Below are positions 31,197-43,389 of a DNA stretch of 64,000 nucleotides, piece by piece. Every line of letters starts with the position of its first letter. Positions within the stretch are counted from its first letter, which is position 1. The position numbers were made by a program, and so were the translations under genes. The notes under the pieces are model-generated. The model searched no databases and was not told the DNA's origin. It saw only the letters and a program-made list of their open reading frames with translations. The stretch is from Adiantum capillus-veneris (lineage: Eukaryota; Streptophyta; Polypodiopsida; Polypodiales; Pteridaceae), in contig CM043958.1 in NCBI GenBank assembly GCA_014529385.2, positions 118,785,018-118,849,017 on the forward strand, given 5' to 3'.

Positions 31197-33236
31197 ATGT
31201 CTAATCCTAGCAAAGGTAAAGTCAATTTCTTCAGTTTCATTATGTCATTAGTTTAGTTGTGTCTAGGGATTGTGCTTCAAAATTTAAAAGACCATTTCAC
31301 AATTCAAAAACCAACATTGGATCACAGAGCGCCAGTAACGTTATGGCAATTCGTTTACATACTCCGCACACCGTGATCCTCTTCTGATATTTACAAAGGA
31401 TTTTTTTGTAGAATAATATTGTAGGTATTTTAATGCATGAAAGCCTGTTAAGTGGATCACGGTGCACCAGTAGAGTTGTTGACGTTAGTCTACATACTCC
31501 GCGCGCCGTGATCCTCTTTTGATATTGTACAAACATTGTTCTGAAAAAATAATTCTTTGATGTTTTGATAGCTATCCTTTTTTATGAAAGCCCATTAAGT
31601 GGATCACGTTGCGCCTGTAGCTGTGTGGATTTTTGTTTATGTACTCTGCACGCCGTGATCCACTTGTAAGGCTTTTACTCTTCACAAATATAACCCAATT
31701 TTGTATTTTATCCATACTAATCATCTTGTTTTATAGTCCATATGATTAGTTGGTAATAATTGTGAGATACCTAGCTATAGTTTTTTCAAAACTTATATGA
31801 TCATTTGGTGCTCTCCTTTTTATATATGTTTGATGAAACTTATATTTGTGAGTATGACATAAATGGCAGGATTAAGATCACATAGGAGGAAGAGGTAGAA
31901 AATAGATCCCGAGCGCATTGTTGGCCAAGCAAACCTTCCGAGAAGACTATTGGAGCTGTTAAAAACATCAATGAAGAGGAATGTAGACTTCACAGAACCC
32001 ATTGATATATTTGTTGCAGAGCCTGCCATGAGTTTGGAGGAGCCTGCTCTAGGTTTGGAGGACCCTGATACTGATCCATCTATAGAAATGGAGTCCCCTT
32101 CTACTCCGAAATTTACCTTACCCAACTCACTTGAGAGAGAAGTGGATTTTTCATCATCTACTTTGCAGAGTGCCCAATGTGTTGCAACAATCCAAAAGAA
32201 AAAAGAGACAATTATTTATGAAGACCCTACATTGATTTATGAAAGGCTTCTAGATTTTGCAGTTTCGTCTGGGGCTGGTGATAAGTTTGATTTGGTCTCT
32301 TGCATTTTTAATGCTCCATTTAATCTTGATGTGTTTAGAACTAAATAGAGTGAACACTTGAAGTTGGAATGAGAGAAGTTTGAGCTTTACACTCAAGAGG
32401 GCAGGGTTAATGGTGGTAGTTCATTTAAAAGACTGTGATCCTAAAAGACAGTCTTACAAGAAGTATAATCAGCTGCCTCTTATGTACAGGCCCCATTGGT
32501 GCAGCTTACATGAATGGGAGTGCAAGCTGATTCAAGAATCCTTTGGATCTCTAATATATTTAAATGGATTATTTACAAGTCTTATGAAAGATCCTAAGGA
32601 GGTCATGGAGGAACAAGATTTACTAGTAGATGAAAAAGAGGAAAAGAATGAGGAATATATTGAAGTGACAGAGATAGATGAGTCCATCGATCTTGAAGAA
32701 GAGGAAAAAGAGGTGAAACGAAGCAATCTTCTCTCAGTGAAAACCTCAGATATCAAGATACCTTATATGTGTCAGGTTTCAATGAGCGGCAAGCCACCTT
32801 AATGCTATCAGGAGTGCCAGAGTTTAAATTTGGAGAAAGGTCATACATTTTCCTTCATGATATACAAAGTATTTTTTGTTTGCGGGAGGACTTTGCACTG
32901 GTCACTATCTCCAAGTATCAGGAGGAGAGGAAGGGATTTGTTTCAAATGACAGTAGTGATGACAAGGCAATGGAGATCTCCAGTAACCCACTGGACTGCC
33001 TTAAACTCTGCTTTCAAAAGGCAAAAAAGTATAAAGAAAGCCTTCCTAATGAAGCCACATTTCAAACTATTTGAAATAATCTTAAGCCATCAACTAGTAA
33101 ACAAGATATGGAGAATTGGTTTAATCTACCAGCACAGGAGTCAAGCGGATCAGTCAACCTATGGAAGGATGAGCTTTTTTTGCAAGATGAGAGTTTCATT
33201 GTATAAAATCCTGCCCCCCCCCCATCTCTGTCTCTC

Positions 33237-33280
<44 letters not shown>

Positions 33281-33340
33281 AAACACTTCTTTTGTTTACA
33301 GTCATGGATTGCTGAAAAGGATGACTTTCTTCATCGTTGA
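31197..33340 (+). pseudogene. Unknown three-exon gene, decayed
   Basis: Exon 1 (31197-31215, MSNPSK plus one base) ends at GTAAAG. Exon 2 starts at 31870 after a TGGCAG acceptor and stays in phase (GLRSHRRKR, TAG, KIDPERIVGQANLPRRLLEL), continuing with EP-rich repeats (EPAMSLEEPALGLEDP). A TAG at 32346 and frame changes near 32390 and 32765 interrupt it. Later parts include EEEEKEVKRSNLL, FKFGERSYIFLHDIQSIFCL and, after another stop, NLWKDELFLQDESFI. A second intron (33201-33301, with C9 and an AC repeat) joins exactly in phase to SWIAEKDDFLHR and TGA at 33338. Three phase-consistent splice joins argue for a true ancestral gene. I do not recognise the family; the middle is highly acidic. Intron 1 contains three 65-bp hairpins. 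Confidence 0.45.
31318..31663. repeat. Tandem array of three hairpins (copies 3-5), 134-147 bp period
   Basis: Hairpins of about 63-65 bp start at 31318, 31452 and 31599. Arms follow GTGGATCACGGTGC..(loop)..GCGCGCCGTGATCC. The spacers share segments such as GATATT and GAAAGCC..TTAAGTGGATCACG, so the whole unit of about 140 bp is repeated. The array lies in intron 1 of the gene at 31197. Confidence 0.75.
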
Positions 33341-33419
33341 AGAAGACAGTTCCGTAGTAGGGATGCAGCTCTATCTTCCTAGTTAATGTGAGGCACCCAT
33401 CCTAATCTTCCACAAAGGA

Positions 33420-33644
33420 ATGACACAGCAGGAGAATATTGTAACATATGCTTTCAAGACATTATCTCTCTTCTTAGGTGCAATGCTGCCACAAAATGCT
33501 GACAAAGTTATCCTCGTAGACAAGGTTTTTGGGAGAGAATGTTTTGGTTACCCACCAGGATATACTGGGGGCCGTGCAGCATATTACTACACATACACAG
33601 CAATGGCATTATCTTTAGGAAAGAAAACCCTATTGAACTTTTAG
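33420..33644 (+). other. 74-codon ORF, unknown
   Basis: Open frame with a Tyr/Gly-rich segment (GYPPGYTGGRAAYYYTYTAM). It lies 80 bp after the presumed stop of the preceding gene and may be a further exon or chance. No family recognised. Confidence 0.2.
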
Positions 33645-33776
33645 AATATGGAAAACATTTAATGATCAGATACAAGGGCGAGGTTCCAAATGATATTTGA
33701 AAATCATCAAAATGTTGAAATAGTTGTGGTATATATTGAATTTAATTCTACAGGCATTTGTGATACGTTAGATCAT

Positions 33777-35590
33777 CTAAACTCTAACTCTCTTGTTCCA
33801 CCAATGATTGGCATATTTCATTGTCTCTCTCCACCTGATTTGACTTTCAAGAGCACTTGAGTTGTTGAATGTGTCTGCTCTCTTTCTTTTCTGAAGTTGC
33901 AAATGTCTGATTGCCTGTACGGTTGCTGAAGAGGCCAATACTTTCTTTTGTTGCATGCGATGAATGATTCTACAATAAAACCACTGAAATAACTCCTTTA
34001 GACTGTTTGCCTTATTTTGAGAGCCTCCATGTTGTGTGTGTCTGAAGTAGGCATTTCTAGCCATGTAATGAGACTTCTCCAAGCCCTGGGTGTTCCATAT
34101 ACTCGGATTCCCATACTTTTGGATGAAGTATGGTAAATGATTAAAAATAATGTGTTGCAAAAGAAGAAATTTATTTAGAAATTAAAACACAAACTTAGTA
34201 CTAAGACTATCTGAGGTGCTTTCAATTTACCATGTAATGAGTGATTTGAGTGTCAGTCCATGCTGTCTTGAAGGATTTTTTCAGTAGTTGAAGGTTTTGT
34301 ATAAACTTGCTGAGATTATCCTACGACCAATCATCATTCTCACACATTTGAAATAATATGGCAATGGAACACCACACATCACCCTTTGCATTGCGAGTTG
34401 TTGGCTCTTGGTTTTTCACTGTTAAATGAAGTTTTTTCCAGTGCATATACTCAACTTTGCTAATGTAGATAGAGTGATATACTCTCCCTCACTTTGTTAG
34501 CTTCACATCTTTCATACCTTGAGGTTTAGATAGAAAACAGTGTGCCTTGAACCCACCTATGGATGGTTTGCAGAGTACATCTTTCTCATTGGTAGACCTT
34601 TTTCTGTCCCGCTGTATTTTCACATTGCCCCCATGTAGACCAATATCTAACAAAACTAGTTCCAAAGCCTCTAGAACGACTTGTCGTTCAGATGATTTTT
34701 TTATTTTCCAAGCAAACCCAATGTCCAAATATACTAACTTCTCTACAATTCGGTAGAGACCATGCATTGTACAAATATGGACATTAACAAGTGGTATATC
34801 CAAAACTGGTCAAAAATTAGAGTCTTGATTGTGATGAGTAGGAGCCTTTCGCCACCACTTTGGGTCCATCACTTTTGCAGGCTCCATGCAATACAAGCAT
34901 GGAGACTTTGCCATGGCACCCATTCCACAATTATACATACACTTCAGTGTTTTGAGGTGACCTGCAAGATGGTGGAGAAGCTTGTGGAGGCCCCATCGAT
35001 TGTCGTTCTCTAGGAGGATACACCCTAGGTTTGTAGTTCTGGTTTGCCATGAACATAAGCATATTTTTATCGACCAAGTAATGGTTTTTTGTTGGTTGTG
35101 CTATGTATGAGGGCTCGGGTGTCTCTTCAAGAATTATCCATGGAATTTGTCCTACAGAGTATATGCATTCCCATCAAATCCCCTCTCATAAGTATTTTCT
35201 AAATCTTCTTGATATGAAACTACCTGGACCATACTCTGATCAGAAGGTGTTTCTATGGGTTGAGAAATTTGTACCATGGCCCTATTGTCCTGGGGTAAAG
35301 GAGATTGATGCCCCAACACAAGTTGAGGTTTTTCTTGCCCTTGGATTGTGTTATTTGGCCCTACTTGGTATCTTGAAGGGGGTGGAAATTGTTACCCTCC
35401 ATGGTCCATATTGTCTCTCTCTAACATAGTTTCCATTATAGAAACATTCATGGGTTTCATGGTTTGTCCATTTTTGTTCAGTAGCACACCACTTTCGTAC
35501 TCGTGGTGCGTTTACTCCTGGACTTTGTTGAAGTTTGCACCACAGGGTTGCATTAGGAAATTTTGGAGGTCATTTGGAGGGCCTTCTAAG
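33777..35590 (-). pseudogene. Transposase-like relic, several stops
   Basis: Read on the minus strand from about 35560, the sequence is largely translatable with stops. It holds a Cys/His cluster (WCATEQKWTNHETHECFYNG), a low-complexity part, then HLAGHLKTLKCMYNCGMGAM, SPCLYCMEPAKVMDPKWWRK, IPLVNVHICTMHGLYRIVEK (about 34800), and finally PYFIQKYGNPSIWNTQGLEK with ARNAYFRHTQHGG (about 34130-34060). The order (metal-binding Cys motif, IP..VH-C-H, then GLEK..HGG near the end) resembles large transposon-derived proteins of plants and animals with an RNase-H-like fold; I give this only as a resemblance. The longest intact pieces are 34489-34803 and 33777-34160. No terminal inverted repeats were identified. 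Confidence 0.45.
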
Positions 35591-35976
35591 AGAAATGTAA
35601 TTTTGACTTTCTCTCTCTAGAAAATAGGTGTGGTAAAAGCAAATGTAAACTTGGAATAACCATTCAAAAAGTGCACTTACAAGTAGATCCTTGCCACAAT
35701 GTCAATGGCTGTGATGATTGAAGAATAAATCGTTTTCAGTTGCATTTAATGAATGTCCTAGAATTGGAGGGAGTTTCCTGTACATGGAATGTATGACTAA
35801 AGGAAATAGGACGTATCCTTCCAAACTTGCTCTCTCCTTACTCTCTCACTGTTTGTGCACTGACCTTAAAGAAATCCTCCCTTTCTTGCCTTGTTGCACA
35901 CATGGATTCTTCTTCCACCCCCACAAATGTCCTCCTTAAAAGACCCTTCTATCATCTACACATTGACCTGGATCCC
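35591..35976. other. No clear gene
   Basis: Unique-looking sequence between the transposase-like relic and the copia LTR. A 73-codon frame (35718-35939) has no recognisable motif. Confidence 0.5.
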
Positions 35977-36294
<318 letters not shown>

Positions 36295-36296
36295 AC

Positions 36297-36308
36297 TGGT
36301 ATCAGAGC
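36297..36308 (+). other. Primer-binding site of the copia element
   Basis: TGGTATCAGAGC, complementary to the initiator tRNA-Met end, two bases after the LTR terminus. Confidence 0.92.
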
Positions 36309-37540
36309 ACATGGATAGTGCAACGGAGCTTGTGATAGAGAGCTGAGCTATGGAGATTTTCATTAGAGCTTGGAGCTCTTGTGGCTATGAAGGGCTACTG
36401 TGAAGATAGCCAGAATCAGTAGTTTGTAGCAGGACATCAAGGAGTTGAGGCAGCGTCAAAAATAGGTGAACCTATACTCTATTTTACCAAAATCAATCAC
36501 TCTGAACAAAAGCAGGTACATAGTACTTGGGTCTGCGTCAAAAAGGCCAATTTCTCTTATTGCGGTTGCGAAATTTGCGTTTTAAAATTTGCTTCAGATC
36601 TTCAAGGGTTGTTTCCCTCTCATGTTTACTGCAAGTGTAGCTTCATTGTGTGAGAACTATGTGGGCTGAATTTTCAGCCAAGGAGATGTATGTATATTGT
36701 GGACATCTCGAACATAGTCGAGACGCATAGTAGGTAGGAGTTTGCAGGTGATTTTCTAGAGGTATTTTCAACTGCGTATACTTGAGAGATTATAAGAGTT
36801 CGAGATCGACACACAAGGCATGAGTTTAGGTTACGGCTTCGACATCGGATTCCGCTCTACTGTTTTGGCATCGACACATACGACTACACTTTGTCATAGA
36901 CATCCACACACAGGATTTTGTAGTGCGTTTTGACATTGACATCGACACACAGAGTATAGATTGTAGCATTTATGCTAGTTATGGTCCCAGTGGGAGTGTT
37001 TTTATGCGCATATGCATATGTTGACACTTGTTACAATTTCTGAGCTCTTTTGAGAGCAATTTGACTCCCAGCAGGGATATTTTTCTAGCATGCATATGCT
37101 TTTGGCGCCTGTTTGTGCGCAGTGATATATCTGTATGTCTTTGTGGATACTGCCAGTGTACGTCTTTTCTGGAGCCATCTTTTGGCTAGTATGGCAGTCC
37201 CGACCATTTCTGAGACTTGGTCCGGCAGATAGCCATTTCTAAGACTTGGCTATACGTTTTACTGCATTACCTACGTTGTGAGGGTCGATAGCATAAGGCT
37301 TCCTTTGAGCTGGGGTATTCTCAAATGTGGCGATACCTTCAGTGATATAGGTAGTTGGAGTTACCCTTCGTGACCTCGCCATAGGACATGTATAGATTGG
37401 TATAGGTGCTTTTGACGCCGAGTTGGCGGTCTATGGTCAGATTGATAGTTGATGCACCTTAGTGGGTTCTATACAGTCTGCTTTTGTGTGACACCGTACT
37501 CTTTGTTTCTTTGTGAGTTATATTTTGGTCTCTTATTGTC
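36309..37540 (+). other. Leader of the copia element
   Basis: About 1.2 kb without a convincing ORF. It carries several ACATCGACACACAG-type short repeats (36798-36950). It is unusually long for a copia leader, which is often a few hundred bases or less. Confidence 0.5.
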
Positions 37541-37548
37541 TCGTATTA

Positions 37549-38440
37549 TGGTTGACATATTCCCAAATACAAAGGAGACTCTGCCAAATTTTTTTAAGAA
37601 TCTTTTGGTCATTTTGTCACAATGTCTATCAGCAAAGACTGTCTTTATGACATAAAGAAGTTTGATGACACTATTTTTCATCTTTAGAAGAATCAGATGC
37701 AAGATGTGCTTGTTTTAAAGAAACAGAAATTGCCTATTATTTATGCGACACGGATTGAAGAGATAAATTTGACTCAGTTTTAGTGGGAGGAGCTTGATGA
37801 GCTATGCAAATCTACTATTTGATTGCACCTTGCTGAGTCAGTGTACTTTTCAGTGGTAGAATGTGAATCTACCTATGCTTTATGGCAAAATTTATGCAAC
37901 ACTTATGAAAAGGATACGGAAAGTAATAAGGTTTTCATGATGCAAAAATTGTTTAACCTTCACATGAAGGAGTCAGCCAGTGTTTCCAATCATATTAATG
38001 ACTTTAATTATCTATTTGCCCAGATTCGTGCACAATGGATCAATATTGATGATGAGATGAAAGCAATCTTCTTGCTTTGTTCGTTGCCACCCTCATGGGA
38101 TATCTTTTGCACAGTTGTCAGTAACTCTGCTCCTAATAGTACGCTAGTGTACATTGATGTCACTAGTTCTCTTTGTCAGAGGAAATGCGCCTCAAGGCTA
38201 TGGGTACCTCACATCATGGCAAAGCTCATTATGTGCAAAAGGATGAAAAACAATGTAAAGGTCGTTCTTGGAATTGTGAATCCAAGAAAGAGGGCAATAG
38301 AGATGCTTCAAAGGGTAGATCAAAGTCTCCTAGTCGTTGCAATGTTCAATGCCATTATTGTGATAAGTTTGGTCACGTAAAGAAGGATTGTTATGCTTGG
38401 AAGCATGAAAAAGGTAAAGGCAAAGACAAAGACAAAGACA
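37549..38440 (+). pseudogene. gag of the copia element
   Basis: The start MVDIFPNTKETLP is followed after a frame change by YDIKKFDDTIFHL, QMQDVLVLKK and, in 37823-38172, STYALWQNLCNTYEKDT, SNHINDFNYLFAQI and LLCSLPPSWDIF, the classic UBN2-type copia Gag. A shift near 38172 leads to SEEMRLK and the zinc knuckle CHYCDKFGHVKKDC (38349-38390). Several stops make it non-functional. Confidence 0.88.
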
Positions 38441-38946
38441 ATGATGATAAAGAGGAGAAACCAAAGAGTTCGGTTAAAATTGAAGAATTGAACATAGTGC
38501 AAGATCATTGTGATGCACAAGAAATCAATATGTTGACTGAAAATAATGATGTATTTTATGATGCACAAGAAACTCTATCTTTGCAGAGTTCTATACCAGC
38601 AGAGCTACTTGTTAGTGGTGAAGTGTCCCATACATGGATTCTTGATTCGGGCACTTCGTTGCATGTCACACCTCATAGGCATTGGTTTACTACATATGAG
38701 GAAACCATTGGCACTGTTACGCTAGGTGATAGCTACTCTTGTGACATTGTGGGCATAGGTGATATTGCTATGGTTATGGAAAATGGGGTGAGGTTTATGA
38801 TACATAATGTGTGTCATGTTCTAGCTTTGACACGAAATTTGATTTCGGTTGGACGTCTTGATGACTTGGGTTACAAAGTCACTTTTCATCAGCAGTCTTG
38901 GCGTATTGCGAAAGGTCATCTGTTGCTTTATGGCATAGTCGGTTAG
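38391..38946 (+). pseudogene. Protease of the copia element
   Basis: In frame with the knuckle: a Lys/Asp-rich linker (KGKGKDKDKDNDDKEEK), then the copia protease with THTWILDSGTSLHV (DSG active site), IVGIGDIAMVMENG and HVLALTRNLISVGRLDDLGY. The frame ends at 38946 because of a one-base change near 38930; the GAG-pre-integrase domain goes on in the next frame. Confidence 0.88.
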
Positions 38947-39607
38947 GTCATATGTCAAAGAAGGGAATGGAAACTCTTTCCTGTTTGGGCTATTTACCAT
39001 TTTTATTATTTTCTAATTTTCCCTTTTGTGAACACTGTCAATATGGTAAACAAACACGGGCATATCGTACACAGTCTTTTGACAAAGAAAGAAAGCCCTT
39101 AGAGCTTGTGCATAGTGATTTATTTGGGCCTATGCCTTCTCAATCCCATGGAGGTGCGTCTTATTATGTTACTTTCATTGACGATGCAACACACGAAATG
39201 TTTGGATTTATGCCATGATGTCTACATATGAGACTTTTTCTTGTTTCAAAAAGTTCTTATCTAGTGTGGAAACTCAGTCTGAACATAAGTTGAAAGCTTT
39301 ACGCTCAAACAATGGTGGAGAATATGTCTCCAAAGAGTCTGTAGACTTTTGTTCAAGTAGGGGAAATAAGTGCAAGTTTACAGCTCCTTATACCCCTGCA
39401 CAAAATGGTGTTTCCAAATGAATGAATAGGACCATCCAAGAGAGTATTATGTATATGCTATCACACGCTAATTTACCACAAGCGTCTTGGGTTGAAGCAT
39501 TATACACTGCTATGTATTTGATCAATAGATCACCACATGCTTCATTACAGTTTTGTGTACCTTTGGAGTTATGGTTAGGACATAAGTTGTCTTATGAAAA
39601 ACTCCGT
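38910..39607 (+). pseudogene. Integrase of the copia element, catalytic residues altered
   Basis: GAG-pre-integrase part LWHSRLGHMSKKGMETL with CEHCQYGKQTR, then the core HSDLFGPM (first Asp kept), FIDDATHEM, and LRSNNGGEYVSKE, where the normal LRSDNGGEY has lost its Asp to Asn. Next comes TPAQNGVSK, TGA, MNRTIQES, where the normal NGVSERMNRT has Glu to Lys and Arg to stop. Two of three catalytic acids are therefore gone, each by a G-to-A type change, and the CGA-to-TGA change fits cytosine deamination. Frame breaks at about 39218 and 39421. It is truncated after PLELWLGHKLSYEKLR. Confidence 0.9.
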
Positions 39608-41575
39608 TGGAGAGGGGGAAAGGGGGACACACCCAGCACACAACACAATGCCTCACTATAGCCCAGGGTATACACAGCGCCCCAATCCACTAGAGTTCAC
39701 CTTCAAAAGTCAACACTACTCGCAAACAAACCACCGCTTTCACACAACCATATGCACATACGCCTTGCAATGCACCGGACAGACTCAATCACTCTTCTTT
39801 GCTCAATTCACAGCCTTCCACACTCATACAATCTCTCTCTATCTCTCTTTGCACGACAAACCTCGAGGGACACACACGCCTACACATGCCCGAAAACACA
39901 CGCACATAAGCAGAGAAGAGAAGGGGGAAGGGGGAATGACGCCCAGAAGCAGTAGGGAATAGTCTTCTAGCATAGGCAATATCATGTACAACCAACACAC
40001 CGCCGGCATGAACCTCAGCAACCAAAAACAATGGCTCAAAGGCCTTGGAAAAACACCTCAAGCAAAAAAGCTCACATTTGCCAAAGACCCTAGTCCAAAA
40101 GACCCTAACAAATGAACAAAAACCTCCTTTTATAGGGGTGTGCCTAGGAGTCCCAAAAAAGAAAAATGGGGTGTGCTTCCATGTCGTGCACTCCATTTGG
40201 AGTTATTTTTAGCATTTGATTGCATTGCCAACACTTGGCATATGTTATTTTTGGAAACCTTTGCATGCTACATATTAGGCTTTGGTCCCTTTCCCTTTGG
40301 CCGGTCAGACTTCCTCCTCTTGGGCCTTGGCATGCTCTTCTTCCCTTCTCGGCACCTCTTGCCAATGGGACCCCTCCCCTACCAAGGCAATAGCGATGTC
40401 GCTATTGGGGGAGGTACAACCCTTATCCTCAAAAGATGTGGCCCTTGGCGGGCGCGGGCACACCCGCTTAACTGCCTGCCATGTCATCAACGCACTCAAC
40501 TACCACGGGTGCCACCGCCGCCTAGCCTTGCCGGCCGCCGCCGCCAAAACCACCGAGAGACGCCACTGCAGCGCCGCGATAGCGCAACGCTCTCAGCCAC
40601 GGGGAGGGGAGCCCCCCTCACTCCTCTTGGATACTATAGATTGGCCACGCTTCAATACATATACCATGGCTTCTGCACTCCGCCTTGCGCATGTGGGTTA
40701 TACCCTAGCCACATGTCGGCTCCACAAGCCATGAGCCTCAAGGGCTTCAAAAAAACAAACCCCATTTTGTTCTTCACCCAAAACCTTTGCAGCCTGCCTT
40801 TGCCTGGCTCTCCCATACTGCTCCAATCTCATATTGTTGAGCTGCAAAGCCCGTATGGAATCTTGCATTATCGGCTTGCTTCTTCATAACTCGCATCGGT
40901 TTTTTTACTTCTCTAGGCCCAAGATCCAACGCCGCAAAAACACGATCAATTCATCTGCCATCAACTCCGGGCAAAGACACCCAATTTTCCGACTGCCATA
41001 ACTTCTTGCTCTAGACTCCGTTTGGCATGCAGTCACTTTCTGCTAGATCCGTATGATGCACACTCTACTCTAGAACTTCGTCAAGGCTCAAAAATTGAGG
41101 CTCAAAAGATGCCAGATAGCACATTCTCCAATACGGCCAAGTGGGCTCAGACCCGACCCCCAGAAAAACTTCAACTGACCATATCTTGCAAACCAGGGCT
41201 CCAATCCACAATCCAAAAAGATAGGTAGCCTCCATGAATGGATATCTACACATCTACACCTCAAGTTACACTTGGATCAAGTGTCCCCAGCTGCCCTGTC
41301 CGACGAGAATCTGCAAACCATCAAAACTTCAACCTTCAATAACTCGAGATTCGTAGCTTGGTTTGATGAGCCGTCTAGACCTGTTCCTTCAGCACCCAGA
41401 AACATCAAGAGTGGCTAGTATCTATTGCCATCCAAAAGGTTCGAACATCTCCTCTGGAAAAGTCTCTGATACATATGCCTCTTCTTGTGTAGTCCTATCA
41501 AGAATGCAATATTCCTTTTTTAAACTACCACCTTCGAAAGCTTCTCTTGTCCTATGGTGAGCTTTGTTCTACAGC
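39608..41575 (-). repeat. LTR-like non-coding block, minus orientation, GC-rich centre
   Basis: The block lies between the copia break and fragment F. A clear minus-strand TATA box (TATAAAAGGAGG) at 40134-40128 matches the TATAAAAGGAGGG of the C LTR. No protein motif is present: the 249-codon plus-strand frame (40140-40889) and the 135-codon minus-strand frame (39789-40196) have none. GC is locally high at 40440-40640. Being directly downstream of the minus-strand F, it could be the 3' LTR of F. Edges are inferred from its neighbours. Confidence 0.4.
40128..40134 (-). promoter_or_regulatory. TATA box, minus strand
   Basis: CCTATAAAAGGAGG on the minus strand, in the LTR-like block. It would drive transcription toward 39608 and the copia fragment. 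Confidence 0.5.
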
Positions 41576-41586
41576 TAAGCCGGTAT

Positions 41587-43385
41587 TCACCCTTCTTGAT
41601 GAGTTGTAGATTTTAGTTCTTCTCTTGGGGTTCGTTCTACATCTCTATAACTATGATCTGTGACACTAATTTTCATAGTGACATCCTTGTTCCTTAGATA
41701 GATATAGTCGTATCCCCAATTTTGTATCATTTTGAGCTGACGCATGAATGGTCTGTCCAATATGATATCAAAATTGCTGCTCTCATTAAAATTCATAATT
41801 GCAAATGTGTGTTCATATACAATTTTGCAAGAGGTTATCACAATCTACTCCAGGATGCCAATTGGTCTCTCCAGATACCCATCTGGTAATTGAAGTTTCA
41901 TTCTAGTCTTTTAGAGAGCTGGTTTCCCCCATTTTTCTCACATTGCTTTGGTGGCTATGGCTATTCTGGCCCCACTATCCAATTTGCTACCCACTTAACC
42001 TCTTTGTGCTCCACCGATAGGGTAGTATTTCCTTCTTCACCTTCACAATAATCTCCTACCTTGTTCACTAGTACTAGCTCATGTTTAGCTTGTTTCGAGG
42101 GTTGTGTCTTTAGTGTTTTTGGAGAAGCATTGGGTGGCGAAATCACCCCGACCTCCTCTCAAAGATGCGATCTTATTTATAATAACTCTGATAGAGTTAG
42201 CATACAGAGTTATCTGCAGTAACTCTGACATCATACAACGGATAGGAGATGACATCAGGTCATGAGGAGTTTTGGTATCCATCATCTTAGGATTGTTCTT
42301 CCAGTGAGATGGCACTTTCTTCACCTCTGATCGGGTTTCATGGTTATCAATAAATGAAGGTAAAGTCTTCAATGACTATGATTTATTCTCTTTCGATATT
42401 GTCGTACCTGCATCACCAAATAGTGATCGAATATCATTTGGGTAGAGCTCATGTTCTAGGTGGATCTTCGTGATAGGGGCTGACAGAAGTGTAGCACTTC
42501 CATATTTTCTATTCCTGATCAGTTCCCATAGCTCTTGAGGCCATTGTTATTCCACTTCTAGAATTGGCAGTGGTGCTTGCAAATACATTCCGTCTGTCGT
42601 ATTGGCCTCCGCCCTCGTATCCAATGGTGTCTTTTTTATAGAATTTGGCTGGTCTTCCTTTCCAATTCCCCGTTTCTTTAATTCTTGAATTTTTTTCACA
42701 GATTAATACCTCAGTTTTTGAGCAATCGAAACTGGTGGTTATATAAGTGCTTGAGTGGCTTGGATGAGCTCTTTGCACATCTTTACCCTCTCCCTTTTAT
42801 AGCCCGGATGAGGGTACGTTAGCCACCTATCCTCTTGGGTTTGGTTAGACTTTAGCTTCGCATCATAATCTTTTAAAATCACGTCCAAGGGTTCAAAAAC
42901 CTTGCCCACCAAGACAGATTCTCCCGATGGTATAGCCGATGGTTTTTCTACCTCATTCTTTTCCTTAAGGTCTCTTCCCTTTTCAATTGTTCCTTTGTTT
43001 GCAGTAATTTGGTTTCCAAAGCCGTTGTTTCTTTTTCTCTTTTGGCTTTGATCTTGTCTTGTTTTGCCTTCCAGGATTTCCTAGGGGATCGGACATAAAA
43101 ATTTTCTATCCTTGTTTGACTGGCTAGGATATTCCTTGGAGCCTCATGTGCTTGGGCTCTCGTTACCGCATTTATCAGAATGGTTAATTCTATTTCTGAT
43201 CCACTCGAGCTTGGCACAATCCCAATCTTGCTCATGGTTGCTTTCTCTTTGTTGTGAGGGTTTTTTGGATAGTGTGGAATGAGATGGTCAGTTGTACATC
43301 CTTCACAGAACCCAAAAAGTTTAACCCGTTCTCCTTTGTTTGGAAAACTCCTTGCCCAATGCTCACCACCACATTCATAGCATGG
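41587..43385 (-). pseudogene. Ty3/gypsy gag C-terminus and protease (fragment F)
   Basis: Minus strand from 43382: two zinc knuckles (CYECGGEHWARSFP and FCEGCTTDHLIPHYP, final Cys partly lost), the ORF MSKIGIVPSSSGSEIELT with a Lys/Glu coiled-coil segment, more degenerate pieces (MQRAHPSHSSTYITTS, MKTLPSFIDNHETRSE), then a retropepsin: KLDSGARIAIATKAM, LQLPDGYLERPIGILE, EHTFAIMNFNESSNFDIILD and RPFMRQLKMIQNWGYDYIYL. The paired knuckles (C-x2-C-x3-H) match those of element E (CYECGGPHCVAEC, CNRCGIDHLIAQC), so F belongs to the E/G family. RT and integrase do not follow on this strand. It abuts, in opposite orientation, the pre-RT part of G at about 43390. Confidence 0.78.
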
Positions 43386-43389
43386 TCCT

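Noticed and set aside
40140-40889. 249-codon plus-strand ORF as a gene
   Set aside because: It lies in a GC-rich LTR-like block with an opposing TATA box, has no domain, and other frames are open too.
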